A stretch of DNA of 64,000 nt from Candidatus Rokuibacteriota bacterium (GTDB lineage: Bacteria > Methylomirabilota > Methylomirabilia > Rokubacteriales > CSP1-6): the NCBI GenBank assembly GCA_003220225.1, contig QHRU01000036.1:124001-188000 (forward strand), written 5' to 3'. The position numbers and the translations under genes were made by a program. The notes under the pieces were generated by a model that was not told where the DNA came from, made no database searches, and saw only the letters and a program-made list of their open reading frames with translations. Below are positions 32,586-41,740 of the stretch, in pieces (positions within the stretch are counted from its first letter, which is position 1; every line of letters starts with the position of its first letter).

Positions 32586-33572
32586 CTAGAGACGGGCGAG
32601 GTCGAAGAGGACGTAGCCGATGCCGCCGCGAGCCAGCCACGCGTTTCCGAGTTCGTCCGCGCGGTAGCGGCGTGGGACGGATGCGGCGGTCGGCGCGGCC
32701 GGGTCGTTGACGAGGACGGTGTCGCCTTCCAGGCCGACGAGGACGAGCAGGTGGCCGGACGTGGCGGCGACGGCGGCGCCGCCGAGCTCGCCGGCCGCGT
32801 AGCGCACGGAGGCGATGATCGGAATTCCGCGCTCGAGACACCAGCGCGCCGCGCGCCAGTCGGGGAAGCGCAGCAGATAGCCGGCCACGCCGCGCGCGCC
32901 GGCGGCGCGGACGGCGGCGGGCCAGACGCCGTAGATGTCGAGCGCGGGATGGAACATCTCGGCGGCGAGCGCGGCCGGCGCCGCGGCGCGGCCCCAGTAA
33001 CCGAGCACCATCGCGACGCTCGTCGGCGAGCAGAGGCGCGCGCCGAGCGTCGCGTCGGCTTCCATCTGACTGAGCGCGGGCACCTCGAGCCGCGCGGCGG
33101 CGCCCTCGGCGAGACGGAGATCGGGCGCCGCGGCGTCGGCCGTCGAGAGGGCGACGATCCAGCGCGCGCTCGCGGCCGCCCGCACGCGCACGCGCAGCCG
33201 TACGGCATCCACCGCGGGCGCGGCTCGGAACACATCCACGTCACACGTGAGCGGCGGCGTGGCCGACGGCAGCGGCGCGAACTCCGCGGCGCCGATCGTC
33301 GCGCTGGCGGCCCACGCCGACCACTCGCCGTCGGCGAGTGCCGAAACCTCGAAACGGAACGCGAGCGGCGCGTCCGTGAGCGGCGCGAACGACGGGAGCA
33401 GGTGCGCGGCCGGCCGCCGCGGCGTCCACGTCGGCAGCATCAGCAGCGTGTCGGCGCCATCGCGCGCGGCGATCGGCGCCGGATCGACGCCGCGCAGGCA
33501 GGCCGGCGGGACCGCGCCTTCGAGCGCCCGCGCCTCGACTCCGGCCGCGGCCAGGAACAGGTCGGTCGTCAC
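32586..33572 (-). CDS. C39-like cysteine peptidase
   Basis: A 328-residue protein. The N-terminal half is beta-rich and unrecognised. The C-terminal half is a papain-fold C39_2 domain with an oxyanion Gln (near 169, in VPALSQ), the catalytic Cys in LCSPTSVAMVLGYWG (near 181), His in SGHLLVLVGL (near 274) and Asp in VNDPAAP (near 290). No signal peptide is seen. Two GTG codons are adjacent; GGAGG is 4 nt before the second (33572), so that one was chosen. C39-like enzymes process peptides; the target is unknown. Confidence 0.82.
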   Translation of the reverse strand: MTTDLFLAAAGVEARALEGAVPPACLRGVDPAPIAARDGADTLLMLPTWTPRRPAAHLLPSFAPLTDAPLAFRFEVSALADGEWSAWAASATIGAAEFAPLPSATPPLTCDVDVFRAAPAVDAVRLRVRVRAAASARWIVALSTADAAAPDLRLAEGAAARLEVPALSQMEADATLGARLCSPTSVAMVLGYWGRAAAPAALAAEMFHPALDIYGVWPAAVRAAGARGVAGYLLRFPDWRAARWCLERGIPIIASVRYAAGELGGAAVAATSGHLLVLVGLEGDTVLVNDPAAPTAASVPRRYRADELGNAWLARGGIGYVLFDLARL

Positions 33573-33718
33573 CACGCCTCCGAAGTGGGCAAGGAAGTTC
33601 CCTCTCGCCTCGTCAAGATGCCAGTCAAGCGCGCGCCGACTCGGACGCGGTCCCCGGGCACAGCGCTTGCAACTTCACCGCGGCGTTTTCGGGCGAATCC
33701 CTACGGGAGGGGACCTGA

Positions 33719-33907
33719 ATGACCTTCGGAAAATGTGTTTGGGACGGCTGCACCCGCCACGCCGAGAAGGAGTCCACCGGCGCCTGCCGGACGCACCATC
33801 TCCAGCTGCGCGACGCGCGCTGCACCGGGTGCCAGGGGCCGCTGCGCGATCGACTGGAGCTCGATCGCAAGCGCTGCGCGCGCTGCGCCGCCGTGCGCGC
33901 GGCCTGA
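33719..33907 (+). CDS. small Cys/His-rich zinc-ribbon-like protein
   Basis: A 62-residue protein with an ATG preceded by GGGAGGGG 6 nt upstream. It has eight metal-ligand-type residues in two clusters: C6, C11, C23, H26, H27, then C35, C38, and a CARC pair near 53-56. Such spacing suggests one or two zinc sites. The strong ribosome-binding site and biased composition support a real small protein; function is unknown. Confidence 0.55.
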   Translation: MTFGKCVWDGCTRHAEKESTGACRTHHLQLRDARCTGCQGPLRDRLELDRKRCARCAAVRAA

Positions 33908-34482
33908 ACCCCAACGCATCAGTCGAGTTCCAGGCTTCCTGCACGCGGTTGCGCCGCCGCGGCCGAGTCCCGCATGGAATTTCGTGGATCTACGCGTGGC
34001 ATCGGCGTTGCCCCCGGAGACGAGTATGGCGACCGAGCCCGCGCCGTCCGAGAAAACGCCCGCAGGGCAGGCCGTTCCACACCTTCACCGTGCTACGCGG
34101 CATGGCCGTCGCGCTCGTGATCGAGACGCACGACTGGTATTCGGGACTGCTGCAAGCCGCGCTGGCGCGCGTTCGCATCGAGGGTCAGAAGTCGGCGGGA
34201 GTTGCGGGGGCCGCGGGCGGTCGATGCCGCCCGCGGTACTCCCCTTGTTTCTAGCGCGGCCCTCGAGCCGCGCGCTCCGGCGTGCGCCGGGGCCTTGTGA
34301 CTGCCAAGGATGTTGGCGCCGCACGTGGCCGCTAGCAGGCTGCGCGCAGCGCGCTCAACAGGTCCGGTGGCGCATTCTCCATCCACACCTCCTGGATTGG
34401 AGTTGCCCTCGACGGTGGTGGGGACGATGTCCCCGTCACCGTACGTCCGGTGTACACTCCTTCGCCGTCGTCGTCAAGCGGG
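33908..34482. other. gene-poor intergenic stretch, possible decayed sequence
   Basis: 575 nt without a convincing gene. A frame ending at the TAG 34252-34254 contains from ATG 34102 a 50-residue peptide (MAVALVIETHDWYSGLLQAA...), with protein-like composition but no ribosome-binding site. It may be a fragment. There are two hairpins, at 34211-34236 and at 34420-34434 (GGGGAC-GAT-GTCCCC with one extra pair). Base composition is less GC-rich than the neighbours, with more A/T runs, consistent with relaxed or foreign sequence. Confidence 0.45.
34211..34236. terminator. strong GC hairpin
   Basis: A perfect 10-bp stem, CCGCGGGCGG (34211-34220) and CCGCCCGCGG (34227-34236), around TCGATG, followed on the plus strand by TACTCCCCTTGTTTC. 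It has the look of a terminator without a full T-run, or a regulatory hairpin, in otherwise non-coding sequence. Confidence 0.4.
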
Positions 34483-35403
34483 TCAACGGCCGCCGCGCAG
34501 CCGCGGATCGAGCACATCACGCAGCGCGTCGCCGAGCATGTTGAAGCCGAAGACGGCGAGCGAGATCGCCACGCCGGGCCACACCGCCATCCACGGCGCG
34601 CGCAGCATGTAGGTGCGGCCCGAGCCCGAGAGCATCGCGCCCCACGACGGGTAGGGCGGTGGCACGCCGAAGCCCAGGAACGAGAGCGCGGACTCGGCGA
34701 GGATCACGGCCCCGAGGCCGATGGTGGCCAGGATGATGATGGTCGCGAGCACGTTCGGCAGCAGGTGACGCACGATGATCCGCGCGTGGCCGCAGCCGAT
34801 GGCGCGCGCCGCCTCCACGAACTGGCTCTGCATCACGCCGAGGGTGGCGCCGCGGATCACCCGCGAGTTGGTGGCGGCCGCGATGATGGCCACGGAGATG
34901 ATCAGGTTCAGCCGCCCGGGGCCGAGCACGGCCATCACCGACAGGATGATGACGAGGTACGGGAACGAGAGCCACGCGTCCACCACGCGCTGGACGGCGA
35001 GGTCCCAGACGCCGCCGAAATACGCGCTCGACACGCCGATGGCGGTGGCGACGACGATGGCGAGGGCGATGGTGGCGAAGCCGACGGTGACGGACACGCG
35101 CGCGCCGTACACGACGCGGCTCCACATGTCGCGGCTGAGGTTGTCGGTGCCCAGCCAGTGGGCGGCGCTCGGCGGCTTCATGCGGGCGCCGCGGATCGTC
35201 TCGTCGAAGCGGTAGGGCGCGATCTGCTCGGCGAACACCGCCATCACGAGCATGGCCACGACGATCACGCCGCCGATCGCGCCGAGCGGCTTGCGGCGCG
35301 CGAAGCGCGCCGCGGCCAGCGCCCAGCGCACGGCGGCGGGCCGGGGGCGCGCGCCCGCCGGCGTGGGCGCGGCGCCGTTGAGCTCGAGGGTGGCCGAGGT
35401 CAT
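34483..35403 (-). CDS. ABC transporter permease, DppC/OppC type
   Basis: A 306-residue inner-membrane permease with an N-terminal extension, a first helix at about 40-62 and WLGTDNLSRDMWSRVVYGAR (84-103), the DppC hallmark. The EAA loop 'EAARAIGCGHARIIVRHLLPN' (split: EAARAIGCGHA / RIIVRHLLPN) contacts the ATPase, and 'LSFLGFGVPPPYPSWG' follows. Imports peptides, opines or similar solutes with the adjacent DppB-type subunit and binding protein. The start was placed at the ATG 35403; a longer frame upstream is antisense shadow of the DppB gene. Confidence 0.92.
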   Translation of the reverse strand: MTSATLELNGAAPTPAGARPRPAAVRWALAAARFARRKPLGAIGGVIVVAMLVMAVFAEQIAPYRFDETIRGARMKPPSAAHWLGTDNLSRDMWSRVVYGARVSVTVGFATIALAIVVATAIGVSSAYFGGVWDLAVQRVVDAWLSFPYLVIILSVMAVLGPGRLNLIISVAIIAAATNSRVIRGATLGVMQSQFVEAARAIGCGHARIIVRHLLPNVLATIIILATIGLGAVILAESALSFLGFGVPPPYPSWGAMLSGSGRTYMLRAPWMAVWPGVAISLAVFGFNMLGDALRDVLDPRLRGGR

Positions 35404-35408
35404 CGCGC

Positions 35409-36353
35409 TCAATAGCGGATCCGCGGATCGAGCACGGCGTAGAGGGCGTCCACGGCGAGGTTGACGAGGACCACGGTGGACACGACCAGCAGGTTCACGC
35501 CCTGGATCACCGGGTAGTCGCGCTGGTTGATCGCGTCGAAGAGGAATCGGCTCACCCCCGGCAGCCCGAAGATCGTCTCGATGACCACGGTGCCGCCGAG
35601 GATCTGCGGCAGCTGCGTGCCCAGCAGCGTGATCACCGGGATGACCGCGTTGCGCAGCCCGTGCTTGATCACCACCGCGCGCTCGGCGAGGCCCTTCGCC
35701 CACGCCGTGCGCACGTAGTCCTGGCGGAGGACCTCGAGCAGCATGCCACGCGTGAGGCGCATGAGCGCGGCGGCGGAGGCGACGCCGAGGATCACCGCGG
35801 GCAGCAGGATCTGCACGACGTGCCCGAGGGGGTCCGCGCGGAACTCGACGAAGCCCGTCACCGGGCGCCAGCCCCACCAGATGGCGGGCAGCACGATCAG
35901 CAGCGTGGCCAGCCAGAAGCCCGGCACCGACAGTCCGAGGATGGCGAGGCTGCGCACGACGTAGTCGGAGAGGCTGTCCTGGCGCGCCGCCGCCAGCACG
36001 CCGACGGGCACGGCGATGAGCAGCGCGATCAGCGTCGCGTAGAGCGCCAGCTCCGCCGTCACCGGCAGGCGCTGCCCCAGCTCCTGCACCACCGGGCGCC
36101 GCGTCCACAGCGACTCGCCGAGGTCGCCGCGCGCCGCGCGCCCGATCCACTCGACGTACTGCACGTGGAAGGGCCGGTCGAGCCCCAGCTTCGCGCGCAG
36201 CTCGTCGATGTCCTTCGCGTAGGAGGTCTCGGCGAGCATCAGCTGCACGGCATCGCCCGGGATCAGCCGGGGCAGGGTGAAGACGATGGCGGTGGCGATC
36301 AGCAGCGAGGGAACGGCGACCAGGAGGCGCCGGACCAGGTACCGCCGCAACAC
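35409..36353 (-). CDS. ABC transporter permease, DppB/OppB type
   Basis: A 314-residue permease with MLRRYLVRRLLVAVPSLL at the N-terminus, the DppB loop 'LGLDRPFHVQYVEWIG', 'RGDLGESLWTRRPV', and the EAA loop DYVRTAWAKGL followed by HGLRNAVIPVIT. Six helices are visible. Located between the binding-protein and DppC genes (spacings of 19 and 5 nt), it forms the membrane channel with DppC. No ATP-binding subunit is encoded in this operon. Confidence 0.93.
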   Translation of the reverse strand: MLRRYLVRRLLVAVPSLLIATAIVFTLPRLIPGDAVQLMLAETSYAKDIDELRAKLGLDRPFHVQYVEWIGRAARGDLGESLWTRRPVVQELGQRLPVTAELALYATLIALLIAVPVGVLAAARQDSLSDYVVRSLAILGLSVPGFWLATLLIVLPAIWWGWRPVTGFVEFRADPLGHVVQILLPAVILGVASAAALMRLTRGMLLEVLRQDYVRTAWAKGLAERAVVIKHGLRNAVIPVITLLGTQLPQILGGTVVIETIFGLPGVSRFLFDAINQRDYPVIQGVNLLVVSTVVLVNLAVDALYAVLDPRIRY

Positions 36354-36372
36354 GGCGCCGCCTCCCGTCGCC

Positions 36373-38019
36373 TCAGCGTTCGAGCCAGGCGGCCATCAAT
36401 CGGCCGCCGTAGTCGTAGCCGAAGCTCGGCGCGTAGTTCTTCAGCGCACCCTCCCAGACGCCGATGTAGACGCCCGAGGGCATCTGGACGTAGTACTGCT
36501 GCCTGGCCAGATGCCGCTGGATGTCGAAGATGATCTCCCGGCGCTTGGCGACATCCGCGGTGCGCCGCTGGCGCACGAGCATATCGGCCACCACCGGATC
36601 GTTGATGTGGCTCTGGTTCTTGAGCTCGTCGGGGTAGTACTGGCCGAACAGGAAGTTGTCGGGCTCGAGGAAACCCGTCTGCGGGCCGTAGGTCATGGAG
36701 TCGAACTTGCCGTAGAAGCACGTGGAGATGTACGCCCCGTACTCCTTGGTGTCGAGCTTCGCGTCGATGCCCACGTCCTTGAGATATTTCTGGACGAGCT
36801 GCATGGAGTCCACGAGGATCGTCGAGCCGTAGGTGGTGAAGCACATGGTGGCGGGGAACCCGTTGGGGTAGCCGGCCGCGGCCAGCAGCCGCTTGGCTTC
36901 AGTCGGGTCGTACCGGTAGTAGCGGGCGCCGTCGCCGAGCTTGTCGATCGGGATCGACCACTCCCGCAGCGCGGCGGGCACCGGCGGGTTGAGGACGCCC
37001 ACGCCCTCGAAGACGGCCTCGATGATCGCCTTCCGGTCGATGGCCAGCGACATCGCCTGGCGCACGCGGACGTCGTCGAACGGCTTGCCATCGGTGCGCA
37101 TCGAGAGGTGGCTCATCACGGCGGAGGGGTACTCGACCGTCTTGAGGTTGGGCCGCTTCTGCTTGAGCGTGTCCTTGATCTGCACCCAGTCGGTGCGGTT
37201 GATCGTGCCGGGGAATTCCCAGCCGAGGTCGTACTTGCCCGCGAGGAACGCGGAGATGCGGGAGGCGTTGTCCTCGTCCACGGTCATCTCGACCCGGTCG
37301 ATGTAGGGGAGGCCGGCGAGGACGTAGCCCGGGTTGCGCACGAAGCTGAGTCCCACGTTCGGCCGATAGGCGTCGAGCATCCAGGGTCCGGTCCCGACGA
37401 CGGCCTCGTGCTTCTTGAGGTCGCCGTGCTTCTCCACGACCTCCCGGGCGACGATGGCGACGGCCAGCGGGTTGGCCAGCATGTCGAGGAACCAGACGAA
37501 CGGCTCCTTGAGCGTGAACTTGACCGTGTACTTGTCGGTCGCCTCGACCTTCGCCACCGACTTCAGCATGTAGGCGTTGGCGTTGCCCTTCACGGTGAGG
37601 AAGTGGTTCACGCTGTACACGACGTCGTCCGCGGTCAGCTCGCGCCCGTTCACCGGAGGCTTGTGGTGCCAGCGCACGCCCTTGCGGAGCTTGAACACGT
37701 ACGTCGTCTCGCTGGGCTGGCTCCACGACTCGGCGAGGTCGCCCTCGATCACGAAGGTGCCGGGAACGACGCTGGGCCCCGCCTTGTGCTTGAGCAGCCG
37801 GCTGTGGGTGAAGCTCAGCGCGATGTGCGTCTTGTAGGAGATCGTCTGGAACGGATCGAAGTGCGGCGGGTCCCACGTGCGGAGCGACAGCGTGCCGCCG
37901 CGGCGAGCCCCGGCGTCCGGAGGCTTCGGCGTCTGGGCGCGCGCGACGGAGGGGCGGAGCGTCGAGGCGGCGAGCGCGCCGCCGCTCAGCGCCAGGAGAT
38001 CGCGTCGGCTCAGAGGCAT
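36373..38019 (-). CDS. ABC transporter substrate-binding protein, family 5 (peptide/opine type)
   Basis: A 548-residue periplasmic protein with a Tat-like signal (SRRDLLALSGGALA at 4-17, cleavage near ARAQ). Family 5 features are 'GDLAESWSQPSETTYVFKLR' (92-111), GVRWHHKPPVNGRELTADDV, 'VGTGPWMLDAY', RQAMSLAIDRKAII and EAKRLLAAAGYP. It delivers an unidentified solute to the two permeases downstream. The ATG lies inside the end of the aminotransferase gene (10-nt overlap), so transport and metabolism are translationally coupled. Confidence 0.92.
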   Translation of the reverse strand: MPLSRRDLLALSGGALAASTLRPSVARAQTPKPPDAGARRGGTLSLRTWDPPHFDPFQTISYKTHIALSFTHSRLLKHKAGPSVVPGTFVIEGDLAESWSQPSETTYVFKLRKGVRWHHKPPVNGRELTADDVVYSVNHFLTVKGNANAYMLKSVAKVEATDKYTVKFTLKEPFVWFLDMLANPLAVAIVAREVVEKHGDLKKHEAVVGTGPWMLDAYRPNVGLSFVRNPGYVLAGLPYIDRVEMTVDEDNASRISAFLAGKYDLGWEFPGTINRTDWVQIKDTLKQKRPNLKTVEYPSAVMSHLSMRTDGKPFDDVRVRQAMSLAIDRKAIIEAVFEGVGVLNPPVPAALREWSIPIDKLGDGARYYRYDPTEAKRLLAAAGYPNGFPATMCFTTYGSTILVDSMQLVQKYLKDVGIDAKLDTKEYGAYISTCFYGKFDSMTYGPQTGFLEPDNFLFGQYYPDELKNQSHINDPVVADMLVRQRRTADVAKRREIIFDIQRHLARQQYYVQMPSGVYIGVWEGALKNYAPSFGYDYGGRLMAAWLER

Positions 38020-39284
38020 GACAGCACCTCGTCGAAGATGCCGAGCGTCTCCTCGACGTCGGCCTCCGAGTGCGCGAGGGAGACGTAGATCTTGTTCACG
38101 GCCTTCACCGCGCCGCGCCGCAGCAGCTCCTGGTTGAAGCGCGTGATCTTCGCGCGGTCGGCGGTGAGGGTGGCGCGGTAGTCGACCACGGGGCGGTCGG
38201 TGAAGAAGAGATCGAAGACGGGCGGCTCGCCGCTCACCTGCGCGGCGACGCCGTGCTTGGTCACGGCGGCCTGCAGGCCGGCCTTCAGCCGCGCGCCCGT
38301 CTTGAAGAGGCGCTCGTAGGTGCCGGGCTTGCGCAGCTCGGCCAGCGTGGCGAGGCCGGCGGCGGCCGCGATGGCGTTGCCGTTGAAGGTGCCGGCCTGC
38401 CAGACGTAGTCCGGCGTGCCCTCCAGCGCCGCGTCGAAATGGCGCATGATCGCCGCCGGCCCGGCGATGCACGCGAGCGGGAAGCCGCCGGCCACGACCT
38501 TGCCGAAGGCCGCGAGGTCGGGAACGACCTTGTAGAACTCCTGGGCGCCGCCGTAGGCGAAGCGGAAGCCGGTGACGATCTCGTCGAACACGAGCGGCAC
38601 GCCGTGGCGGTGCGTCGCGCGGCGTAGGCCCTCGAGGAAGCCGGGCGCGGGCGGGATCGTGCGCTGGTAGGGCTCGACGATGACGGCGGCGAGCTCGTCG
38701 TGATGCGCGTCGATGAGCGCCTCGGTGGTGGCGAGGTCGTTGTACGGCGCGACCAGCACCTCGCCGTCGATGGCGTGCGGGATGCCGGCGGAGTCGGCCA
38801 TCGGCGCAGGGAACGCCTTGGGCGAGCGCGGCACCACGCTCATCAGCACGTAGTCGTGCGTGCCGTGGAAGCCGCCCTCGAACTTCATGACCTTGTCGCG
38901 CTTGCGGTAGGCACGCGCCACGCGGAGCGCGAAGAACGTCGCCTCGCTGCCGCTGGAGGTGTAGCGCACCTGCTCGGCGCACGGCACGGCGGCCACGATC
39001 TCCTCGGCGAGCCGAATGGCCGGCTCGTTGACCACGAAGTACGAGGTGCCGCGCTCCATCTGCCGCTGCACCGCCTCCACCACGGCCGGGTGGGCGTGGC
39101 CGAGCAGCATGGGCCCGGAGCCGAGCAGATAGTCGAGGTAGCGGCGGCCGCTCATGTCCCAGAGATAGGCGCCGCGGCCCTCGCGCACGACGAACTCGAG
39201 CCCGGGGCCCGAACGGTGACTGCCGAGCACGCCGCCGGGCAGCACGCGCGCGGCGCGCTGCAGGAGATCGGTCTGATCACTCAT
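38010..39284 (-). CDS. class III aminotransferase, glutamate-1-semialdehyde aminomutase type
   Basis: A 424-residue PLP enzyme with YTSSGSEATFFALRVARAY (108-126), FEGGFHGTHDY (135-145), LVFDEIVTGFRF (231-242, D234 holds the PLP nitrogen) and AFGKVVAGGFPL (K262, the PLP lysine). It resembles HemL in fold. It is probably a catabolic transaminase or aminomutase, since it sits in an operon with a transporter, an alcohol dehydrogenase and a CitE-like lyase and no heme genes. Its stop overlaps the binding-protein ATG. Confidence 0.87.
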   Translation of the reverse strand: MSDQTDLLQRAARVLPGGVLGSHRSGPGLEFVVREGRGAYLWDMSGRRYLDYLLGSGPMLLGHAHPAVVEAVQRQMERGTSYFVVNEPAIRLAEEIVAAVPCAEQVRYTSSGSEATFFALRVARAYRKRDKVMKFEGGFHGTHDYVLMSVVPRSPKAFPAPMADSAGIPHAIDGEVLVAPYNDLATTEALIDAHHDELAAVIVEPYQRTIPPAPGFLEGLRRATHRHGVPLVFDEIVTGFRFAYGGAQEFYKVVPDLAAFGKVVAGGFPLACIAGPAAIMRHFDAALEGTPDYVWQAGTFNGNAIAAAAGLATLAELRKPGTYERLFKTGARLKAGLQAAVTKHGVAAQVSGEPPVFDLFFTDRPVVDYRATLTADRAKITRFNQELLRRGAVKAVNKIYVSLAHSEADVEETLGIFDEVLSCL

Positions 39285-39314
39285 GGCAAGACCCTGCCTC
39301 GTTCCGAAGGTGCG

Positions 39315-40310
39315 TCATGATACCAGAACCGCCGAGCCCGCAAAGGCGCCGCGCTTGAGCGCGCCGAGCGCGCGGTTGGCCTCGGCGAGCGGGAACGTCG
39401 TCGTCGTCAGGCGGACGGGGATCCGCGCCGCCTCCGCCAGCAGGGCCTCGCCGTCGGCGCGCGTGTTGGCGGTGACCGAGCGCACCTGGCGCTCGTAGAA
39501 GAGGTCGCGCGCGTAGTCGAGCGGCGGGGTGGGCGTCATGGCGATGCCGGCGAGCGCCAGTGTGCCGCCGCGCGCGAGCCGCCGCAACGCCAGCGGTACC
39601 AGCTCGCCGGCCGGCGCGAACACGATGGCGGAGTCGAGCGGCTCCGGCGGCGCGTCGCCCACGTCGCCCGCCCAGGCGGCGCCCAGCGTCCGCGCCAGCT
39701 CACGATGCGACGCCGCGCGCGTCAACACGTGCACGCGGGCGCCGCGCGCGCGGGCGACCTGGAGCGTGACGTGCGCGGAGGAGCCGAACCCCCAGAGGCC
39801 GAGCCGCCCGCCGCGCGGCACCGCGGCGCGCTGGAGAGCGCGAAAGCCGATGATGCCGGCGCACAGCAGCGGCGCCGCGTCGACGTCGGAGAACGCCGCC
39901 GGAATCGCGTAGGCGAAGGCGGCGGGCACCACCGCGTACTCGGCGAAGCCGCCGTCGGCGTGCCAGCCGGTGAACTCCGCGCGCTCGCACAGGTTCTCGC
40001 GGCCGGTCGCACAGTACTCGCAGTGCCCGCACGTCCGCCGCAGCCACGCGATGCCCACGCGGTCGCCGGCGCGCACGCGCGCGTCCGGCGGCGCCGACTC
40101 CACCACGCCGACCGCCTGATGGCCGGGAACCAGGCGATCGCGCACCGGCGGCAGGTCGCCCTCGACCACGTGGAGGTCGGTACGGCAGACCCCGCACGCG
40201 CGCACGCGCACGAGGAGCTCGTCGCCCGCCGGCGTCGGGATCGGGACGTCTTCGGCCAGGAGCGGCGCACGTTCGATGGGCGCCTGGCCCTGCAGCACCA
40301 TGGCGCGCAT
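39315..40310 (-). CDS. zinc-dependent alcohol dehydrogenase (MDR family)
   Basis: A 331-residue medium-chain dehydrogenase. Catalytic zinc ligands are C42 (in CGVCRTDLH) and H64 (in PGHQ). Structural zinc ligands are C94, C97, C100 and C108 (CGHCEYC ... LC). A Rossmann GFGSSAHV segment follows, with a Ser replacing the usual third Gly. It is of the AdhP/COG1064 group that oxidises alcohols with NAD+. The ATG at 40310 follows the CitE-like gene by 5 nt. It probably handles an alcohol/aldehyde intermediate of this operon's pathway. Confidence 0.88.
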   Translation of the reverse strand: MRAMVLQGQAPIERAPLLAEDVPIPTPAGDELLVRVRACGVCRTDLHVVEGDLPPVRDRLVPGHQAVGVVESAPPDARVRAGDRVGIAWLRRTCGHCEYCATGRENLCERAEFTGWHADGGFAEYAVVPAAFAYAIPAAFSDVDAAPLLCAGIIGFRALQRAAVPRGGRLGLWGFGSSAHVTLQVARARGARVHVLTRAASHRELARTLGAAWAGDVGDAPPEPLDSAIVFAPAGELVPLALRRLARGGTLALAGIAMTPTPPLDYARDLFYERQVRSVTANTRADGEALLAEAARIPVRLTTTTFPLAEANRALGALKRGAFAGSAVLVS

Positions 40311-40315
40311 CGCGC

Positions 40316-41188
40316 TCAGCCGCCCGCGCGCTCGATCAGCTTCTTCGCGCGGGTCAGGTGTGGGGCGTCCACCATCTGCCCCATGAAGCGGAACGCGTAG
40401 GCCCCGCGTGCCGCGTGCTCGGCGAAGGCGGCCACCAGCTCGCGCGCTTCGGCCACGGCCTCCTTCGAGGGCGTGAACACCTCGTTGATGACTGCGATCT
40501 GGCTCGGGTGGATGGAGATCTTGCCGGAAAATCCCATGGCCACGCCGTCCTCGCACTCGCGGCGCAGGCCGTCGAGGTCGGCGATGTCCGTGTAGACGGT
40601 GTCGAGCGCGTCGACGCCGGCGGCCGAGGCGGCGATCGCGCACATCGTGCGCGCGTAGCGCGGGATGTCGAGGTACTTCCCGTGCTCGTCGCGCACGCGC
40701 GGCAGCCCCATGGCCGCCCCCAGGTCCTCGATGCCCCACGAGATCGTCACGACGCGCGGGCTCGCCACGGAGACCTCGCGGATGTTCAGCAGGCCCTCCG
40801 GCGTCTCGGTCGCGATGAGCACCAGCCGCGTGCGGCCGTGGGGGATCCCGTGGCGGTGCTCGAGGCCGTCGAGGACCTGCGCGATCTCCCGCACGTCCCC
40901 CGCGTGGCGGGGCTTCGGCACCACGTAGCCCGTCGGCCGCCCCGCGATCGTCTCTGCGAGATCGTCGCGGCCCAGTCCGGTGGCGATGGGGTTCATCCGC
41001 ACCCAGCGCTCACGGCCGCCGAAGTCGCGCCCGAGCCACTCGCGCACGATCGACCGCGTGGCCGCCTTGCGCTCGGGCGGCACCGCGTCCTCGAGGTCGA
41101 GAATGAGGCCGTCGGCGGGCAGCGTGAGCGCCTTCTCGAGCATCCGCGCCTGGCCGCCGGGAACGAAGTGGAGCGAGCGGCGCGCCAT
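40316..41188 (-). CDS. HpcH/HpaI aldolase, CitE-like malyl-CoA/beta-methylmalyl-CoA lyase type
   Basis: A 290-residue TIM-barrel lyase with 'LILDLEDAVPPERKAATR' (28-45), WVRMNP, 'VVPKPRHAGDV', LIATETPEGLLN and GFSGKISIHPSQI near 222-234. The conserved acidic and arginine residues for Mg and CoA-thioester binding are present. It cleaves a 3-hydroxyacyl-CoA such as malyl- or citramalyl-CoA. The ATG at 41188 has GGAGG 6 nt upstream; an in-frame start 18 nt earlier is therefore less likely. Paired with the MaoC gene upstream, as in mesaconate/itaconate-type routes. Confidence 0.88.
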   Translation of the reverse strand: MARRSLHFVPGGQARMLEKALTLPADGLILDLEDAVPPERKAATRSIVREWLGRDFGGRERWVRMNPIATGLGRDDLAETIAGRPTGYVVPKPRHAGDVREIAQVLDGLEHRHGIPHGRTRLVLIATETPEGLLNIREVSVASPRVVTISWGIEDLGAAMGLPRVRDEHGKYLDIPRYARTMCAIAASAAGVDALDTVYTDIADLDGLRRECEDGVAMGFSGKISIHPSQIAVINEVFTPSKEAVAEARELVAAFAEHAARGAYAFRFMGQMVDAPHLTRAKKLIERAGG

Positions 41189-41236
41189 CAGGGACCTCCG
41201 AACCATTTCACCGCTCGCCTCGCCGGAGGCACCGGC

Positions 41237-41695
41237 TCAGCTCGCGCTGCCACGTTTACGCATCATTGCGTTGCGGCGGGCGCGCATCACCAGCTCGCCG
41301 TGCTGGTTCTTCGCGCGGTGCTCGAAGGTGACGATGCCCCACTGCGGCCGCGACTTCGACTCGCGCTTGTCCACGATCTCGGTCTCCGCGTAAATCGTGT
41401 CGCCGTGGAACACCGGTTTCGGGAACTCCACCTTGTCGAACCCGAGGTTGCCGACGGTGGTGCCGAGCGTGGTCTCGCCGACGGAGAGCCCGACGGCGAT
41501 GCCGAGGGTGAGCAGGCTGTTGACGAGCGGCTTGCCGAACTCCGCCTTGCCCGCCGCGTGGAAGTCGAGATGCAGCGGCTGCGGGTTCATCGTCATGCAG
41601 GTGAAGAAGACGTTGTCGGCCTCGGTGATGGTGCGACCGGGCTGATGCGTCAGCACGGTGCCGACCTGGAGCTCCTCGAAAAACTTCCCCGCCAT
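41237..41695 (-). CDS. MaoC-like hydratase (mesaconyl-CoA hydratase type)
   Basis: A 152-residue hotdog protein with '[15 protein letters not shown]', [19 protein letters not shown] (24-42) and '[17 protein letters not shown]'. The Asn/His positions of its motif differ from classical D..H R-hydratases but match the MaoC proteins encoded beside CitE-like lyases. A hydration step before lyase cleavage is inferred. GGAGGAG precedes the ATG by 6 nt. First gene of the seven-gene minus-strand operon. Confidence 0.85.
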   Translation of the reverse strand: MAGKFFEELQVGTVLTHQPGRTITEADNVFFTCMTMNPQPLHLDFHAAGKAEFGKPLVNSLLTLGIAVGLSVGETTLGTTVGNLGFDKVEFPKPVFHGDTIYAETEIVDKRESKSRPQWGIVTFEHRAKNQHGELVMRARRNAMMRKRGSAS

Positions 41696-41740
41696 GCGCG
41701 CCTCCTCCGCGGTGGGCGGATGGTAACATTCCAGGCGGCG

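Noticed and set aside
38010-39284. Heme-biosynthetic glutamate-1-semialdehyde aminomutase (hemL)
   Set aside because: No heme genes are near, and it is overlapped with an ABC importer and catabolic enzymes, so a catabolic aminotransferase is more likely.
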